The notes: generated by a model from the letters alone, not told the origin. 64,000 nucleotides of DNA from Actinomyces provencensis (GCF_900155435.1 NZ_LT700212.1:507420-571419), one strand, 5' to 3'. Shown: positions 18,901 to 27,068, counted from the first letter of the stretch. Program-made: numbers and translations.

Positions 18901-19775
18901 TCGGCCACCAGGTCGACCAGTCGGTCCATGCCGTCCACGAGCACCGGGGCCAGTGACTCGATGCCGGGGCTCGGGATGCCCTCCGAGGCGAGTTCGAGGA
19001 TCTCCGACGCCCCGGGCAGGGTGTGGGCGGCCTCGCGGGCGCGGGAACGCACGGTGGCGGTGAGCAGGAGTTCCCGACAGGCGATGGCCCACAGTCCGTC
19101 GGCGGCCTCACCCAGGGTGCGCTGGTCGGAGACGGAGAACCAGCGCACCTCGTCGACCTCGTCCCCCCACAGCTCCAGGCGGACGGGGTGGGCCTCCTGG
19201 GGCGGGAACACGTCGAGGATGCCGCCGCGCACAGACATCTGGCCGCGCGCCTCGACCATGTCGACACGCTCGTAGCCCAGGTCGGCCAGGCGCTGGGTGA
19301 GGTCGGGCAGGTCCACGACGTCCCCGACACGGACCCGCACGGGTTCCAGGTCCCCCAGGCCGCGGATGACCGGTTGGAGCAGGGCGCGCACGGGGACCAC
19401 CAGGATGCGGATGGGACCCGCGTGGGGGTCGTCCGCCACGGGATGGGCCAGGCGCCGCAGCACGGCGACCCGTCGTGCCATGGTGTCGGCCTGGGGGGAG
19501 AGCCTCTCGTGGGGCAGGGTCTCCCAGGCGGGGAAGACCTCCACGCCGTCGGTCCAGGCACGCAGGGCATTGGCCATGGACTCGGCGTCGCGCCCCGAGG
19601 CGGTCACCACGACCAGCGTGGACATGCCCCGCTTGTCGGCAGCCAGGGAGATGACGGGAGGTCGCACGCCGGCCGGGGCGACCAGGGTCCCGGAGGCCCG
19701 TGCAGCCATGGAGGCGGTCACCGCGTCGACCGCAGGGTCACGCGAGACGAGTCCCAGGAGTCCGTCGAGCTTCAC
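15975..19775 (-). CDS. mfd: Transcription-repair coupling factor Mfd
   Basis: A 1266-residue ATP-dependent translocase that removes stalled RNA polymerase and recruits UvrA. In order: the UvrB-like N-terminal module, the polymerase-interacting domain (DFVVHEQHGVGRFLELVSRR), the RecG-like motor with Walker A LTGDVGYGKTEIAVRAAF, the DEEQ box VVIDEEQRFGVEHKE and motif VI QLRGRVGRGRERAYAYF, and the C-terminal TRCF domain. Around residues 385-425 there is an acidic low-complexity insert rich in Asp-Thr repeats that is not part of the core family. It follows pth after 90 bases, the usual pth-mfd order. No mazG follows. Confidence 0.97.
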   Translation of the reverse strand: MKLDGLLGLVSRDPAVDAVTASMAARASGTLVAPAGVRPPVISLAADKRGMSTLVVVTASGRDAESMANALRAWTDGVEVFPAWETLPHERLSPQADTMARRVAVLRRLAHPVADDPHAGPIRILVVPVRALLQPVIRGLGDLEPVRVRVGDVVDLPDLTQRLADLGYERVDMVEARGQMSVRGGILDVFPPQEAHPVRLELWGDEVDEVRWFSVSDQRTLGEAADGLWAIACRELLLTATVRSRAREAAHTLPGASEILELASEGIPSPGIESLAPVLVDGMDRLVDLVAEDSVFVMSEPERIRARAEDLVATTEEFLRAAWSAAAGGGKVPVQAGTASFLPLDDVWGSGARRGWWQFTTLPPAELAEALAGSGDEGDAAVPAPGPAGGAGTEGTSDEDGPDLDATDPVDTDTDTDRTDTDRGNTAPPSSIGTGRPAALSGTALPGGLLAHEPRALVVSPSLAVVGAREVRPYRGDFARAAEDLGNLVRAGWHLVITTEGPGPGRRIASILAEAGVAARVVDDVAHEPDPAVVHVTTASAGVGFVMAGQRLAVLTEADLTGRAGATTRDMRRMPSRRRKGVDPLTLHPGDFVVHEQHGVGRFLELVSRRVGRGDAAVTRDYLLIEYAPSKKGQPGDRLFVPTDSLDQVTKYTGSDQPSLSRMGGADWAKTKQRARKAVKEIAKELIRLYAARQATQGHAFSPDTPWQRELEDAFPYVETPDQLVTIDEVKADMEKPVPMDRLLTGDVGYGKTEIAVRAAFKAVQDGKQVAVLVPTTLLVHQHYETFTERYAGFPVDVATLSRFSTHKEAEEVRQGLASGKIDVVIGTHSLLTGTVRFKDLGLVVIDEEQRFGVEHKETLKALRTDVDVLSMSATPIPRTLEMAVSGIREMSILQTPPEERQPVLTFVGAFTDAQVSAAIRRELLRDGQVFYVHNRVESINSVAAHVQELVPEARVRVGHGKLGEHELENVIVDFWNHEFDVLVCTTIVETGLDISNANTLIVDRADVFGLSQLHQLRGRVGRGRERAYAYFFYPGDRTLTETAHERLRTIAQNTDLGAGLAVAQKDLEIRGAGNLLGGAQSGQVEGVGFDMYVRMVADAVAEYRGERPAEKADIHLELSVDAHIPEDYVTGERLRLEVYAKIAAVTTPEQEADVREELADRYGPIPREVELLFSLARLRETVRRAGIAEIATQGRYLRIGPVELADSQVIRLKRLHPGSVIKAAVRQVLVPVPQTARVGGVPLTDEALLEWVETLVTKVLVPFSK

Positions 19776-19865
19776 GGTGTCAGACCTTCCGGATGGGGAT
19801 GGGTGCGGGTGTGGGTGCGGGCCCGGTGGGGCCGGGTGTGGGCCCGGTGGGACCGGGGCGGCGGA

Positions 19866-20477
19866 TCACTCCGCGTGGTGGGAGTGGAGGGTCTGCTGGG
19901 CCTCGGTGAAGCCGCGCAGCACCACGTCCTCGACCACGTCGGCGGCGAGCTCGAAGGTGACGTCCCACTCGGGGCGCTCCCGCAGGGTGATGGGGGCCAG
20001 GACGTAGGCGGCGGGGTCCTGGTGGCCCGGTGGGCGTCCGATGCCGATGCGCAGGCGGGAGTAGTCGCGTGTGCCCAACACCTGCGAGACGGACTTCAGG
20101 CCGTTGTGCCCGGCCTCCCCACCGCCCCTCTTGAGGCGCAGTTCGTGGGCGGGCAGGTCCAGGTCGTCGTGGAGGACCAGGAGGTGGTCGGCACCGATAC
20201 CGAGGAAGCGGGCGAGGCGGCCGACCGGCCCACCGGAGGTGTTCATGTAGGAGTCCGACGTGGCCAGGACCACGCGCGGCCCGGGCGCGCCGCCGGGCAG
20301 GGTGCCCAGACGCACCTCGGCCACGTGCGTCCCGGTGCGGTGTGCGGTGAGGCGGGCGGAGCTGCGTGCCGCGAGCACGTCGACGGTCAGGTGGCCGACG
20401 TTGTGGCGGGTGTGGGCGTACTCCGGCCCGGGGTTGCCCAGGCCGACGACCAGCCAGGGTCCGTGCTCAGAGGTCAT
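19866..20477 (-). CDS. pth: Peptidyl-tRNA hydrolase
   Basis: A 203-residue cytoplasmic enzyme that frees tRNA from drop-off peptidyl-tRNA. The motif VVGLGNPGPEYAHTRHNVG places the catalytic His at residue 25. The second active-site block is LVLHDDLDLP, and GGGEAGHNGLKSV follows. The ATG at 20477 overlaps the stop of the upstream hydrolase gene as ATGA. Since no good ribosome site precedes it, translation is probably coupled. Together with mfd this is a standard actinobacterial pair, although rplY is not found directly upstream here. Confidence 0.96.
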   Translation of the reverse strand: MTSEHGPWLVVGLGNPGPEYAHTRHNVGHLTVDVLAARSSARLTAHRTGTHVAEVRLGTLPGGAPGPRVVLATSDSYMNTSGGPVGRLARFLGIGADHLLVLHDDLDLPAHELRLKRGGGEAGHNGLKSVSQVLGTRDYSRLRIGIGRPPGHQDPAAYVLAPITLRERPEWDVTFELAADVVEDVVLRGFTEAQQTLHSHHAE

Positions 20478-21325
20478 GACCCCGATTGTCCCACCCTGAT
20501 CGAGCGCATCTGCCACTCGGGGGCCTCGGAGACGAGCACCGGGGGCAGTCCGTTGGCCTCGGTCCACTGGTCCGCGAAACGTTGGGCCCAATCGGAGTAG
20601 GCGGCGGAGTTGGGGTGGAACAGGTCGGCCGCGTGGTACCCGAAGGTGTACTTGGCGACGGAGAACTCCTGGCTCAGCGCGCGCAGGTCCACGACGTGGT
20701 GCCCGTGGGCTGCGGCGACCTCACCCAGGATCCGTGACATGTCGGCGGCACGGGTCTCGGTGCGCAGGATGCCGAAGGAGGAGATGTTGCCCACCAGCGA
20801 GCCCGCGGGCAGGGCAGCGGTGATCTCCTCCACGTGCTCGGTGAAGGCCTCCTCCGACATGTCGGCGACCATCACGTCGTTGCCGCCGATGTTGAGGGTG
20901 AACAGGTCGGGGACGATGCCGCGACCGGGCAGGTCCAGACCGAGCAGCTGGGGGAGCTGGGTGAGCACCACGGACTCCGTGGTGGCCCCGGACATGGACA
21001 GGTTCAGCAGGGCGACCTCGCGACCGAGGGTCTCCTGGACGGCCGAGGCCAGACGGGCGACATAGCTCTCCTGGACCCGTGAGGCTCCGATGCCCTGGGT
21101 GGCGGAGTCACCGAGGGAGACGATCGTGTAGGGACGCTCGTCCTGGGGGGTATCCGCAGCCGTGAGCTCGTCGAGCCAGGCCAGTGTCGCCAGGTCATGG
21201 TCCTCCCAGGCGCGCCGGTAGTCTCCGCGCTGGTTGTCCAGACGCAGCAACCGCCCGATCGCGACGCCGCCGGTGAACAGCCCTGCTCCTCCAGCAACCC
21301 CGAGGGCCTGCTTCCTCACACCCAT
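20474..21325 (-). CDS. SGNH/GDSL-family hydrolase
   Basis: A 283-residue esterase/lipase-fold protein. All four catalytic blocks are present: VSLGDSATQGIG (Ser), LNLSMSGATT (Gly), NIGGNDVMVAD (Asn) and DLFHPNSAAY (Asp and His). The hydrophobic N-terminus (ALGVAGGAGLFTGGVAIG) suggests an uncleaved membrane anchor or a signal peptide, so it may act at the cell surface. GGAGGG lies 5 bases before the ATG at 21325. The stop overlaps pth. The natural ester substrate is unknown. Confidence 0.88.
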   Translation of the reverse strand: MGVRKQALGVAGGAGLFTGGVAIGRLLRLDNQRGDYRRAWEDHDLATLAWLDELTAADTPQDERPYTIVSLGDSATQGIGASRVQESYVARLASAVQETLGREVALLNLSMSGATTESVVLTQLPQLLGLDLPGRGIVPDLFTLNIGGNDVMVADMSEEAFTEHVEEITAALPAGSLVGNISSFGILRTETRAADMSRILGEVAAAHGHHVVDLRALSQEFSVAKYTFGYHAADLFHPNSAAYSDWAQRFADQWTEANGLPPVLVSEAPEWQMRSIRVGQSGS

Positions 21326-21436
21326 GCTTCCCTCCTGTGCCTGTCTGCGGACCTGACCACAGTAGTGCCCCGGGCGCGCCGGATGCGACGTCCCCGACCC
21401 CACAGGTCGGTGATCACCATCCCTCCCCCCATCGGC

Positions 21437-21498
21437 GAAGTCCGCTCTGTTCTGCCCACGAAGTCCGCTCTGTTCCACCCTCGAAGTCCGCTTTCCCG
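21437..21498 (+). repeat. 23-base periodic array C, three copies
   Basis: Cores begin at 21437, 21460 and 21483, exactly 23 bases apart; the first two are the exact GAAGTCCGCTCTGTTC and the third is truncated. A C-rich tract and ATCGGC precede copy 1, nearly as in array A. Unlike the other five arrays, no same-strand gene ends just upstream. Confidence 0.92.
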
Positions 21499-21510
21499 CT
21501 CCCGGGTGTC

Positions 21511-21534
21511 GGGGTCCACGGCGGCGTGGACCCC
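21511..21534. terminator. Hairpin downstream of the crcB operon
   Basis: A perfect 10-bp stem (GGGGTCCACG/CGTGGACCCC, loop GCGG) lies directly after array C. It is 359 bases past the last crcB stop, so assignment to that operon is tentative. Confidence 0.5.
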
Positions 21535-21892
21535 GCGGTCGGAGACGTCGACGTGTGGCCCGGGCAGGTGGGGGACCCGCCCTCGTCGATCTGCACAGCG
21601 CGGATGACCCACCTGCCGTTCTCGGCTGTGGGATCACCGTCGCGGAGTCCGATGACCTCCCGTGGGCAGGTCGGCGCTCCGGGGGGGCACGCGCCGCACA
21701 GGGACCGTCATCGTCCGCCACCACCGTGACCCGGACCGTCGGCGGCACGGGTGCCCCGGTCGGGGGCGGGCCCCACAGCCGTCACGCCTCCGGAGCACGG
21801 GCAGGTGACCCGGTCCTCGGTGTCCGAGGCGACCGAGCCCGCAGAGAGGAGTGAAGAGGCGCTGTGGACCCGGCACCGTGGCTGCGCCGGGA

Positions 21893-22267
21893 TCAGAGAC
21901 CCCCCAGGACGATCCCCAGCAGGCCGGCAGCCAGGCTGAGGAGCAGCATGCCACCCGCGTGGACACATCCCGCCACCAACCGCCCGGAGCGGATCAGGCG
22001 GGCACCCTCCACACTGGCCGTGCTGAACGTCGAGTAGCCGCCGAGGAACCCCGTCCCCAGCAGCGGAGCCAGCTGGGCCACCGCGGGGACATGCGTGGAG
22101 ACACCGGTGAGCAGGCCGATGAGGAAACAGGCACTGATGTTGACGACCACGGTGCCCAGGGGAATCGTGGACGCGTTCCTGGCGGTGACCCAGGAGTCGA
22201 CGAGGAAGCGCAGGCATGCGCCCAGGCCGCCCATGACGGCGACCCCGACCCACATGGCAGGGCTCAT
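21893..22267 (-). CDS. crcB: Fluoride channel subunit CrcB/FluC, second copy
   Basis: A 124-residue four-helix membrane protein of the Fluc family, which lets fluoride leave the cell. Family motifs are GGLGACLRFLVDSW near the start (channel Arg region), GTVVVNISACFLIG with the pore Asn, and GGYSTFSTASVEGARLI, which holds the phenylalanine-box and sodium-site turn. Its ATG overlaps the stop of the other crcB as ATGA, and GGGAGG lies 5 bases upstream. Two different adjacent subunits suggest a heterodimeric channel. Confidence 0.92.
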   Translation of the reverse strand: MSPAMWVGVAVMGGLGACLRFLVDSWVTARNASTIPLGTVVVNISACFLIGLLTGVSTHVPAVAQLAPLLGTGFLGGYSTFSTASVEGARLIRSGRLVAGCVHAGGMLLLSLAAGLLGIVLGGL

Positions 22268-22758
22268 GGAAGCCTCCCCTCCCGTTCCTGTGTCGGTCGC
22301 CGGGCGGGAGCCGAGCGTGCGCCACCTCGCGACCTCATCGCGACACCCGCCGCGTGGACGCCGAGGAGCGCGGAGAGCAGACCTGCGACCACGCTGCCCA
22401 GCACGTAGACGATGCCCGTCGCAGTGTCCGTCCCCGGCCCGGTGAGGAGGCGGTCGCCCTCGAGGATGAAGGTCGAGTAGGTGGTGAAACCTCCGATGAC
22501 GCCCGTCCCGACGCCGATCCTCACCGCTTTGCGCCACCCGCCATCGGGGCCCGACAGGGCGAGGGACTCCTGCAGGGCCCCCAGGAGGAACGCCCCGACC
22601 ACGTTGATGAGGAACGTCGTCCACGGGAAGCCGCCCGGGGCAGCGGGATGGGTTGCCTCGAGTGCCGCTCGCAGCAGGGTTCCCAGGGCACCGCCCACGG
22701 CCACGAGGGCGGCCCAGGGCGCGGTACCGGACCTGCGGTGCCCGCCCTCAGCTCTCAT
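22264..22758 (-). CDS. crcB: Fluoride channel subunit CrcB/FluC, first copy
   Basis: A 164-residue CrcB homologue with GGALGTLLRAALE, FLINVVGAFLLGALQ (pore Asn) and GGFTTYSTFILEGDRLL. It is longer than its partner because of a basic C-terminal tail of about 25 residues. Its ATG shares one base with the stop of the upstream USP gene (TGATG), and its stop overlaps the next crcB, so all three genes should be one translationally coupled unit. No fluoride riboswitch was recognised before the operon. Confidence 0.92.
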   Translation of the reverse strand: MRAEGGHRRSGTAPWAALVAVGGALGTLLRAALEATHPAAPGGFPWTTFLINVVGAFLLGALQESLALSGPDGGWRKAVRIGVGTGVIGGFTTYSTFILEGDRLLTGPGTDTATGIVYVLGSVVAGLLSALLGVHAAGVAMRSRGGARSAPARRPTQEREGRLP

Positions 22759-23306
22759 CACTTCCACGGTGCGTCCAGGTCCTTCCAGTCCACGACGTCG
22801 AGCGGGACCGTCAGGACGGGTCGGTGCTGGTGGTGCGCCAGGTGTGTGCCGACCGAACCCGTGACGATCTCACGCAGTTGGGCGCCCACCCCCTTGCGTC
22901 GCGCGCCGACCACGATGAGACAGGCATCCACTGCCCGGGCGAGGTGGGTGAGGGCACGGTCGGGTCGACCGGCGAGGTAGTGGAAGGTCCAGGGGAGCTT
23001 CAGGTCCTGCAGGACGCGCCCGGCCTGCAGCTCCAACTCGTCGCGAAGCCCCGTCCAGTCCCCGTCCATGGCGTCGGGACTCATCGGGGCGTGACGGACC
23101 GAGCCGTCCTCGAACTCCTCGACGACATACCTGGTCACGTCCGAGTAGGCGAGCTGGAGTGGTGCGCCCCCCAGGGACTGCGCCAGCGATGCTGCGGTGG
23201 CCAGGACCAGGGGTTCCTGGCCGGGGACGATGCCGACGACCAGGGGACGCCCCCCGAAGGGCACCATGCGCTCGACACTGGGCTGTGGAACCTCATGCGG
23301 AACCAT
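22758..23306 (-). CDS. Universal stress protein (UspA family)
   Basis: A 182-residue protein with one UspA-type fold: RPLVVGIVPGQEPLVLATAASLAQSL at the start, and DACLIVVGARRKG...IVTGSVGTHLAHH followed by RPVLTVPLD at the end. The glycine-rich G-2X-G-9X-G(S/T) ATP loop is present in modified form. It is the first gene of an operon with two fluoride-channel genes. Its role there (sensor, regulator or passenger) is not known. The ATG has GGAAGGAG 6 bases upstream. Confidence 0.85.
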   Translation of the reverse strand: MVPHEVPQPSVERMVPFGGRPLVVGIVPGQEPLVLATAASLAQSLGGAPLQLAYSDVTRYVVEEFEDGSVRHAPMSPDAMDGDWTGLRDELELQAGRVLQDLKLPWTFHYLAGRPDRALTHLARAVDACLIVVGARRKGVGAQLREIVTGSVGTHLAHHQHRPVLTVPLDVVDWKDLDAPWK

Positions 23307-23541
23307 CCCGGACTCCTTCCCGGTGGGCGCGACCTGCCCACCACTCCTGCGCGGACAGGAACCATCAGCCGTTCCGGGCGGTTCGGGCTCACGCCCAGGC
23401 GGGATCCATCGCCGCGCCGATCGTAGCGCGGCGGTTGGACCGGAGTGTGCAGGCGAGAGGCGGACCTGCCCGCGTCGCCCCCGTGGACGCAAGGCACCCG
23501 GCACGCCCGGGGTGGGGAGTGCGACGCACACTGCGCGCGGC

Positions 23542-23649
23542 AACGAGGGCGGACCTCGAGCCCCAACCAGAGCGGACTTCGAGGTCAGAACAGAGCGGAC
23601 CTCAGTGGGAGAACAGAGCGGACTTCGAGGTCAGAACTGAGCGGACTTC
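23542..23649 (-). repeat. 23-base periodic array D, five copies
   Basis: Minus-strand cores end at plus-strand positions 23649, 23626, 23603, 23580 and 23557, exactly 23 bases apart. The 23611-23626 copy is the exact inverse of GAAGTCCGCTCTGTTC; divergence grows with distance from galK. The array begins 16 bases after the galK stop, behind a C-rich tract, on the galK sense strand. Confidence 0.94.
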
Positions 23650-23665
23650 GCCAGGGGGGGGAGGG

Positions 23666-24898
23666 TCAGGCGCGGTGGGCCGGGTCCGAGGGCAGTGCCA
23701 CCAGGAACTCCGGGGAGCGGAACCCGTGGTCGTCGAACGCTGCGGCGATGCCGTCCGCGAGCTCCCCGACGCGCTCCGCGTCCACCAGGGCGATCGCGGA
23801 TCCTCCGAAACCGCCCCCGGTCATGCGTGCGCCGAGGGCACCGAGCCCACGGGCGGTGTCCACCACCACGTCCAGCTCGGGGCAGGTCACCTCGTAGTCG
23901 TCACGCAGGGAGTTGTGGGAGGCGTTGAACAGGTGTCCGACCTGCTCGAAGACCTCTCGTGAGAGCTCCTGACCCTCCAGGAGATCCGCTGTGCGCCGCG
24001 TGCGGTCGATCTCCGTGACCACATGGCGCACACGCTCGCGCAGCCTCTCCTCGGGGAGGCGTGCGAGCGCTGCGTCGAGGTCCTGGGGTGCCACCTCGAC
24101 CAACATGTCCACCCCGAGGATCCGCGCAGCCTCCTCGCAGTCCGCCCTGCGCTGGGCGTACTGACCGTCATTGTTGGAGTGCTTGGCCCGCGTGTTGACG
24201 ACGAGCAGTTCCAGTCCCGATGCCGCCAGGTCGAAGGGGATCTGCCGGATCCCCTGTGTCCGGCAGTCCAGGAGCAGGGCGTGCCCGGCGCGTGCCCGCA
24301 GGGAGGCCGCCTGGTCCATCCCCCCGGTGTTGGCGCCCGCGTAGCGGTTCTCCGCCTCGATGGCCGCGCCCTGGAGGACGATGCGCCCCTCCTCGTCCCC
24401 ACCCAGCCCGAGGTGGGCGACCTCGTCGAACCCGACGGCCACGCAGCACTCCAACGCCGCGGAGGAGGACAGCCCGGAGCCCAGGGGCACCGCGGAGTCC
24501 ACGACCACGTCGAGTCCGGGCAGGGGCCCGTACCCGCGCGACTCCAGCGCCCACAGCACACCCGCCACGTAGGAGGTCCAGCCGTGGATGCGCTCGGGCC
24601 CGTCGGCGGGGCGGGGGTGGTCGAGGTCGATCTCCACGACGTCGCGCTCCTGGCCCGAGGTCAGGCGCAGCACACGGTCCGGACGCACGCGCAACGCCGC
24701 GAAGGCCCGGTGGGGCAGGGCGATGGGCAGGGCGAGGCCACCGTTGTAGTCGGTGTGCTCCCCGATGAGGTTCGCCCGACCGGGTGCGCTCCAGACACCG
24801 TCGGGCTCCTCACCCAGGATCTCGCGCATGAGGGAACCCACGCGGTCGGTGCCGAACTCGGCACTCCAGGCGTCGCGGTACTCGGCTGCCACTGTCAT
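23666..24898 (-). CDS. galK: Galactokinase
   Basis: A 410-residue GHMP-family kinase that phosphorylates galactose at C1, the first step of the Leloir pathway. Signatures in order are the galactokinase motif GRANLIGEHTDYNGG, the ATP loop PLGSGLSSSAALE, AGANTGGMDQAAS with the catalytic Asp, and the C-terminal ARMTGGGFGGSAIAL. The ATG at 24898 has AAGGA 6 bases upstream. No other gal genes are in the window. An array of periodic repeats follows the stop. Confidence 0.96.
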   Translation of the reverse strand: MTVAAEYRDAWSAEFGTDRVGSLMREILGEEPDGVWSAPGRANLIGEHTDYNGGLALPIALPHRAFAALRVRPDRVLRLTSGQERDVVEIDLDHPRPADGPERIHGWTSYVAGVLWALESRGYGPLPGLDVVVDSAVPLGSGLSSSAALECCVAVGFDEVAHLGLGGDEEGRIVLQGAAIEAENRYAGANTGGMDQAASLRARAGHALLLDCRTQGIRQIPFDLAASGLELLVVNTRAKHSNNDGQYAQRRADCEEAARILGVDMLVEVAPQDLDAALARLPEERLRERVRHVVTEIDRTRRTADLLEGQELSREVFEQVGHLFNASHNSLRDDYEVTCPELDVVVDTARGLGALGARMTGGGFGGSAIALVDAERVGELADGIAAAFDDHGFRSPEFLVALPSDPAHRA

Positions 24899-25270
24899 CA
24901 CACGTCCTTCTGTCGTTCGTCGATTGCCACGGGGACCTACCCCCTTGGCACCGGACACCAGTACGGCGCGCCTGTGCGTCCCCGGTCCACTGATGCGTGA
25001 TGCGCAGCCCCGTCCCTGCATCGGTGCGGAGCCTCCACAATCCTAGAGCAGACGACCTCGGCGAAACGCCGAACGACCGGCGCACATCCGGGACCGCACG
25101 CGCACCGTCAACGCGGCCGCCGCCACGCACGGGCCGGGCGCCGACTCCGGGACGCCGACTGCTCCTGCGTCTCCGCCCACCCCTCCGGGCCACTACTATT
25201 GGGGGGTTCCCGCGGGCGTGAGGGAGCTCCCGCAGGGGGCCGTCCCCGTCCGACGTCCCACAGGTGGCCC
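24899..25270. other. 372-base divergent promoter region
   Basis: Lies between galK and the 2H phosphoesterase gene. It contains a direct repeat of TGATGCG (two copies within 24989-25007) that could be an operator for galK, and a -10-like TACTAT at 25194-25199 facing the phosphoesterase gene. No gene or riboswitch is recognised. Confidence 0.4.
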
Positions 25271-25813
25271 ATGTTCCTTCCCCAGCGGTCTCCCGGCCAG
25301 GACTGGCTGGGGGTGGTCATCGCGATCCCCGAACCCTGGGTCACCCAACTGACCGAGTTGCGCCTGGGACTGGGCGACCTCCAGGGTTCCCTCGTCCCCG
25401 CCCACGTCACCCTGCTCCCCCCGATCCCCGTCCCGAGCTCACGCCGCACGGAGGTGATCCGTCACCTCCGCTCCGTGGCCCAACGGCACCAGCCCTTCCG
25501 CATCACCCTGCGGGGGGTGGGCTCCTTCCGCCCGGCCTCCCAGGTCGCCTTCCTGCGGGTCGACGAGGGCGACGACCAGTGCCGCATGCTGGCCGACGAC
25601 ATCCGGACAGGTCCCCTCGACCAACCTCTGCGCTTCCCGTACCACCCGCACGTCACCCTCGCCCAGGACGTGGAGGACCCCGCCATGGACCTGGCCCTGG
25701 ACGTCGCCGCCGGGTTCGAGGCCTCCTGGATGGTCCAGGGTTTCAGGCTGGACCGCTTGGATCCCACGGGCATGTACTCCTCGATGGCCCTCTTCGACTT
25801 CGAGGTGTCCTGA
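25271..25813 (+). CDS. 2H phosphoesterase / LigT-like protein
   Basis: A 180-residue protein of the 2H phosphoesterase superfamily (2'-5' RNA ligase/cyclic phosphodiesterase fold). The two catalytic HxT motifs are visible as PAHVTLLPP near residue 45 and YHPHVTLAQD near residue 129. The substrate in bacteria is usually unknown; 2',3'-cyclic phosphate ends of RNA or small cyclic nucleotides are candidates. The ATG at 25271 (MFLPQRSPGQDWLG) is preceded by AGGTGG; an upstream ATG would add a Gly/Arg-rich leader. A YihY-type gene follows after 55 bases on the same strand. Confidence 0.88.
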   Translation: MFLPQRSPGQDWLGVVIAIPEPWVTQLTELRLGLGDLQGSLVPAHVTLLPPIPVPSSRRTEVIRHLRSVAQRHQPFRITLRGVGSFRPASQVAFLRVDEGDDQCRMLADDIRTGPLDQPLRFPYHPHVTLAQDVEDPAMDLALDVAAGFEASWMVQGFRLDRLDPTGMYSSMALFDFEVS

Positions 25814-25868
25814 CCGCTGCCCGCGCCTGCGACGGGCCGGTTCCGCGCCCTCGCGCTATGTTGGGGAA

Positions 25869-26999
25869 ATGGCTCGCACACCCTCGGATCCCACGGGGAC
25901 CGGACCCGCACCGACGGCGCACCCCGTCCTGGCACCGGTCGACGTCCCCGGCCTGCGGCAGTCCCTCTCCGTGCCGGGCATGCTCCCCAGGATCCAGGCC
26001 CTGGCACTGTGGTGGAAGCGCACCCGGCCCGCGCGGATGCTGGCACGCTACGGTGCACGCAACGGTGGTCTCCTCTGTTCGGGGATGGCCCTGACCGTCC
26101 TGCTCTCCCTCACCGCAGCGCTCACCGTCGGGTGGACGGTCTTCATGTCCCTGCTCGGTTCGGACGCCCAGATGCGGTCCGCAGTGGTCGACGCCGTCAA
26201 CACGGTCTTCCCGGGACTCCTGACGACACCCGAGAGCTCCGGGCTGGTGGATCCCGAGTCGTTGACCACGTCCGGGGTGTGGTCGGTGACCTCCGTGGTC
26301 GCCTTCCTGGTCATGGCCTGGTCGGCGATCTCGGCGGTCGGCTCGTTGGGCACCTCGATCCGCGCCATGTTCGGTCTGGTCGCAGTGCCGGAGAACATCG
26401 TCGTGGCCACGGCACGCAATGTCGCGGGCGCCCTCGGCCTGGCGTTCTCGCTCGTGGCGGGGGCCGGTCTGGGGATCGCGGTCAACGTCTTCGGCGACTG
26501 GACCTTCCGGACCCTCGGCCTGCGCCCGGGGATCGGCGAGGTCCTGCTGATGGGTGCCACCTACGTGGTGTCGATGCTCGTCAACGCCGGTGTGATCGTC
26601 CTGGTGGTCCGCGTCGTGTCGGGCATCAGGGTGGTCCGGGGGGACCTGGTGAGCGGGGCCGCGCTGTTCGTCGTCGCCTCGGAGGTCCTGCGCTACCTGG
26701 GCACCTCCGCCGTGGGATCCGTGTCGGGGCCCCTGCTCACCACGGCCACTTCCCTGATCACCCTCGTCCTGTGGATCAACCTCCAGGTGCGTGTGATCCT
26801 GCTCAGCAGCGCCTGGATGGCGAACCCGCCCACTCCGGTGGCAGTGTCCGACCCACGCTCCGTCCACTACCACGAGCGGCCCAACTACGTGACGCTCAGC
26901 GCACCCCGGACACTGGACTGGCCGCACAATGCGATCACCGGCGAGGTCCAACCGGAGCCGCTGCCCCCGGTCAGGACGCAGTCCGCCACGGAACGGTGA
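25869..26999 (+). CDS. YihY/BrkB family inner-membrane protein
   Basis: A 376-residue membrane protein. About 70 soluble residues precede six hydrophobic helices, with the family pattern RNGGLLCSGMALTVLLSLTA, FLVMAWSAISAVGSLGTSI and TTATSLITLVLWINLQVRVIL. This matches the YihY/virulence factor BrkB family, often wrongly called ribonuclease BN. Its molecular role is unresolved. The C-terminal 60 residues are soluble. It probably forms a unit with the phosphoesterase gene. Confidence 0.85.
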   Translation: MARTPSDPTGTGPAPTAHPVLAPVDVPGLRQSLSVPGMLPRIQALALWWKRTRPARMLARYGARNGGLLCSGMALTVLLSLTAALTVGWTVFMSLLGSDAQMRSAVVDAVNTVFPGLLTTPESSGLVDPESLTTSGVWSVTSVVAFLVMAWSAISAVGSLGTSIRAMFGLVAVPENIVVATARNVAGALGLAFSLVAGAGLGIAVNVFGDWTFRTLGLRPGIGEVLLMGATYVVSMLVNAGVIVLVVRVVSGIRVVRGDLVSGAALFVVASEVLRYLGTSAVGSVSGPLLTTATSLITLVLWINLQVRVILLSSAWMANPPTPVAVSDPRSVHYHERPNYVTLSAPRTLDWPHNAITGEVQPEPLPPVRTQSATER

Positions 27000-27068
27000 C
27001 GCTCCGGTTGCGGGGACGCGACGCGGGGAAGGGGCCGGACCCGGGACGGCAGGGGTAGGGTCCCGCGC

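Larger units (their letters stand above)
21326..21892. other. 567-base gap without a gene
   Basis: Contains array C (21437-21498), a hairpin (21511-21534), and one exact copy of the decamer CGCCCTCGTC (21578-21587). Short open frames on both strands here lack ribosome sites and family resemblance. The first 100 bases should hold the promoter of the SGNH hydrolase-pth unit, but no convincing hexamers are visible. Confidence 0.7.

Noticed and set aside
23307-23541. A fluoride riboswitch before the USP-crcB operon
   Set aside because: I looked for the crcB-motif consensus on the minus strand and could not find its conserved core.
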